Shown in pieces: positions 4,864 to 5,825 of a stretch of 5,825 nt of DNA. The stretch covers positions 1-5,825 of the forward strand of contig CALPIR020000151.1 in assembly GCA_943323675.2 (NCBI GenBank), in the 5' to 3' direction. A program made the position numbers and the translations under genes. The stretch is from Chitinophaga pinensis. GTDB taxonomy: Bacteria; Bacteroidota; Bacteroidia; UKL13-3. Below the pieces are notes generated by a model, which saw only the letters and a program-made list of their open reading frames with translations, ran no database searches and was not told the DNA's origin. Numbering within the stretch: position 1 is the stretch's first letter; each line of letters opens with the position of its first letter.

Positions 4864-5825
4864 ATGAACAAAAACCAAGATATTTCCTTATTGCAATATC
4901 AAGTGTTAAGCACTTTTGTGCAGCAACCGCATTTGTTTGTGCACTATGCCGAAAAGTTACGGGAAGATTATTTTACTGAAACCTTCTTTAAGCAATTAAT
5001 TAAGGCCATGCTTCAAGTAAACAACAACCTAGGGGCATTGGATAAATATTTAATACGCGATTTCTTGATTAAAGAAGTTAAACATCCCGACTTGTCGTGG
5101 TTAGAAGCCATGGAGTATGAAATATTGGAGTTGAGCAATTTGGATGATTGTATTGAGACTTTGAAAAATCAATTCATACGCAGGTTGTTTCATGAGTTAG
5201 GGATGAACTTATTGCAAAATAGTTTTGAATCAAGTATTCAGATTCCTGAATTAAAAAACACGGTACAAAATTATTTAACAAGGTTTGATGAGGCAATGCC
5301 CGCAGGCAATACAGAAAGTTTGCGTGATATTTTAAAACGCATACATGAACCGCAACCCTCAACATCTGGTTTAACTTGGTTTGAAAAAAGTTTGCATTCC
5401 TATTTGGGTAATTTGGAGATGGGAGAGTTGGTGGTAATAGGAGGTAGACCTGGTATGGGTAAAACCGCTTTTTTACATACACAATTGGTTCATCTTGCAT
5501 CTAATAAAGATACATCAGTTGGATACATTAACCTGATAGAAAATGAGCGTAATTTGGTGGCAAAATTACTTAAGGTATCGGGTACGGCATTGGTTGAAAA
5601 AGATGTAACGGAGATGCAAATAATGGAGGAACAGCCATGGCCTATTTATTTATGTAACCGTTTACCCAATAACCAAATTGATGAGTTGATTGTTGCAGCA
5701 AAGAACCTAAAATACAAATACGATATTAAGGTATTGGCCATTGATTGTTTTCAGCAAATTACATATAAGGCAAAATCCTCGTATCGCGATTATGAATTGG
5801 GTTTGGTATTACAGCGTTTAAAGCA
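4864..5825 (+). CDS. Divergent DnaB-like replicative helicase paralogue (partial, runs off right edge)
   Basis: The first 320 residues are visible. Residues about 8-70 (LLQYQVLSTFVQQPHLF, DYFTETFFKQLIKAM) follow the pattern of the DnaB N-terminal domain (AEQAVLG-LL..P..F, DFY...H..IF.AM). From about 168 the RecA-like C-terminal domain begins: SGLTWFEKSLHSYLG, LEMGELVVIGGRPGMGKTAF with the Walker A P-loop GGRPGMGKT at 193-201, and Walker B VLAIDCFQQI with D294. DnaB family members form hexameric ring helicases that unwind DNA at replication forks with ATP. This one departs from the usual sequence: SLEM, which carries the catalytic glutamate, is replaced by NLIEN (223-227), and IDYLQL becomes IDCFQQ. 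It is therefore more likely an accessory paralogue than the main replicative helicase. The start is firm because an in-frame TAA lies nine bases upstream of the ATG and the N domain is complete. No Shine-Dalgarno sequence is seen. The missing part should hold the remaining motifs. Confidence 0.9.
   Translation, partial: MNKNQDISLLQYQVLSTFVQQPHLFVHYAEKLREDYFTETFFKQLIKAMLQVNNNLGALDKYLIRDFLIKEVKHPDLSWLEAMEYEILELSNLDDCIETLKNQFIRRLFHELGMNLLQNSFESSIQIPELKNTVQNYLTRFDEAMPAGNTESLRDILKRIHEPQPSTSGLTWFEKSLHSYLGNLEMGELVVIGGRPGMGKTAFLHTQLVHLASNKDTSVGYINLIENERNLVAKLLKVSGTALVEKDVTEMQIMEEQPWPIYLCNRLPNNQIDELIVAAKNLKYKYDIKVLAIDCFQQITYKAKSSYRDYELGLVLQRLK

Noticed and set aside
5174..5500. Minus-strand 108-codon open frame
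   Set aside because: It is antisense to the DnaB-like gene across its P-loop region; the plus frame is continuously open with recognisable helicase motifs.

Overview
The window looks like chromosomal DNA of an AT-rich member of the Bacteroidota. The clues are a TonB-dependent receptor with an N-terminal carboxypeptidase-regulatory-like domain, a lipoprotein whose post-cysteine residues fit the Bacteroidota surface-export signal, almost no Shine-Dalgarno sequences before genes, and a perfect TAnnTTTG-type -7 promoter element. The genus cannot be given from this sequence.

Left part (1-3240, all minus strand): a probable three-gene metal-uptake operon. Reading in the direction of transcription it begins with a TATATTTG promoter element overlapped by a small dyad. 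Next come a short secreted His/Cys-rich protein that starts with TTG, a 786-residue TonB-dependent outer-membrane receptor, and a lipoprotein that overlaps the receptor gene by ATGA and runs off the left edge. The likely scheme is that the His-rich protein binds metal in the periplasm, the receptor imports the metal or its chelate using TonB energy, and the lipoprotein assists at the cell surface. Zinc or another transition metal is the favoured substrate, but this is inference.

Middle part (3183-4160): an accessory-looking stretch. A 13-bp sequence, AGCCTGCTCGAGT, occurs three times in the same orientation. Two copies flank a lone minus-strand gene for a 153-residue cytoplasmic protein of unknown function. 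A 6-bp-stem hairpin and purine-rich sequences resembling a ribosome binding site lie next to the repeats. One of these precedes a 38-codon reading frame of doubtful reality.

Right part (4161-5825, plus strand): a 163-residue, probably helical protein of unknown function, followed after 211 bases by the 5' two-thirds of a gene for a divergent DnaB-type replicative helicase paralogue that runs off the right edge. The two genes share a TTATTTTGC sequence 21-25 bases before their starts, a possible common promoter type. No rRNA, tRNA, CRISPR array, transposase or integrase gene is visible.
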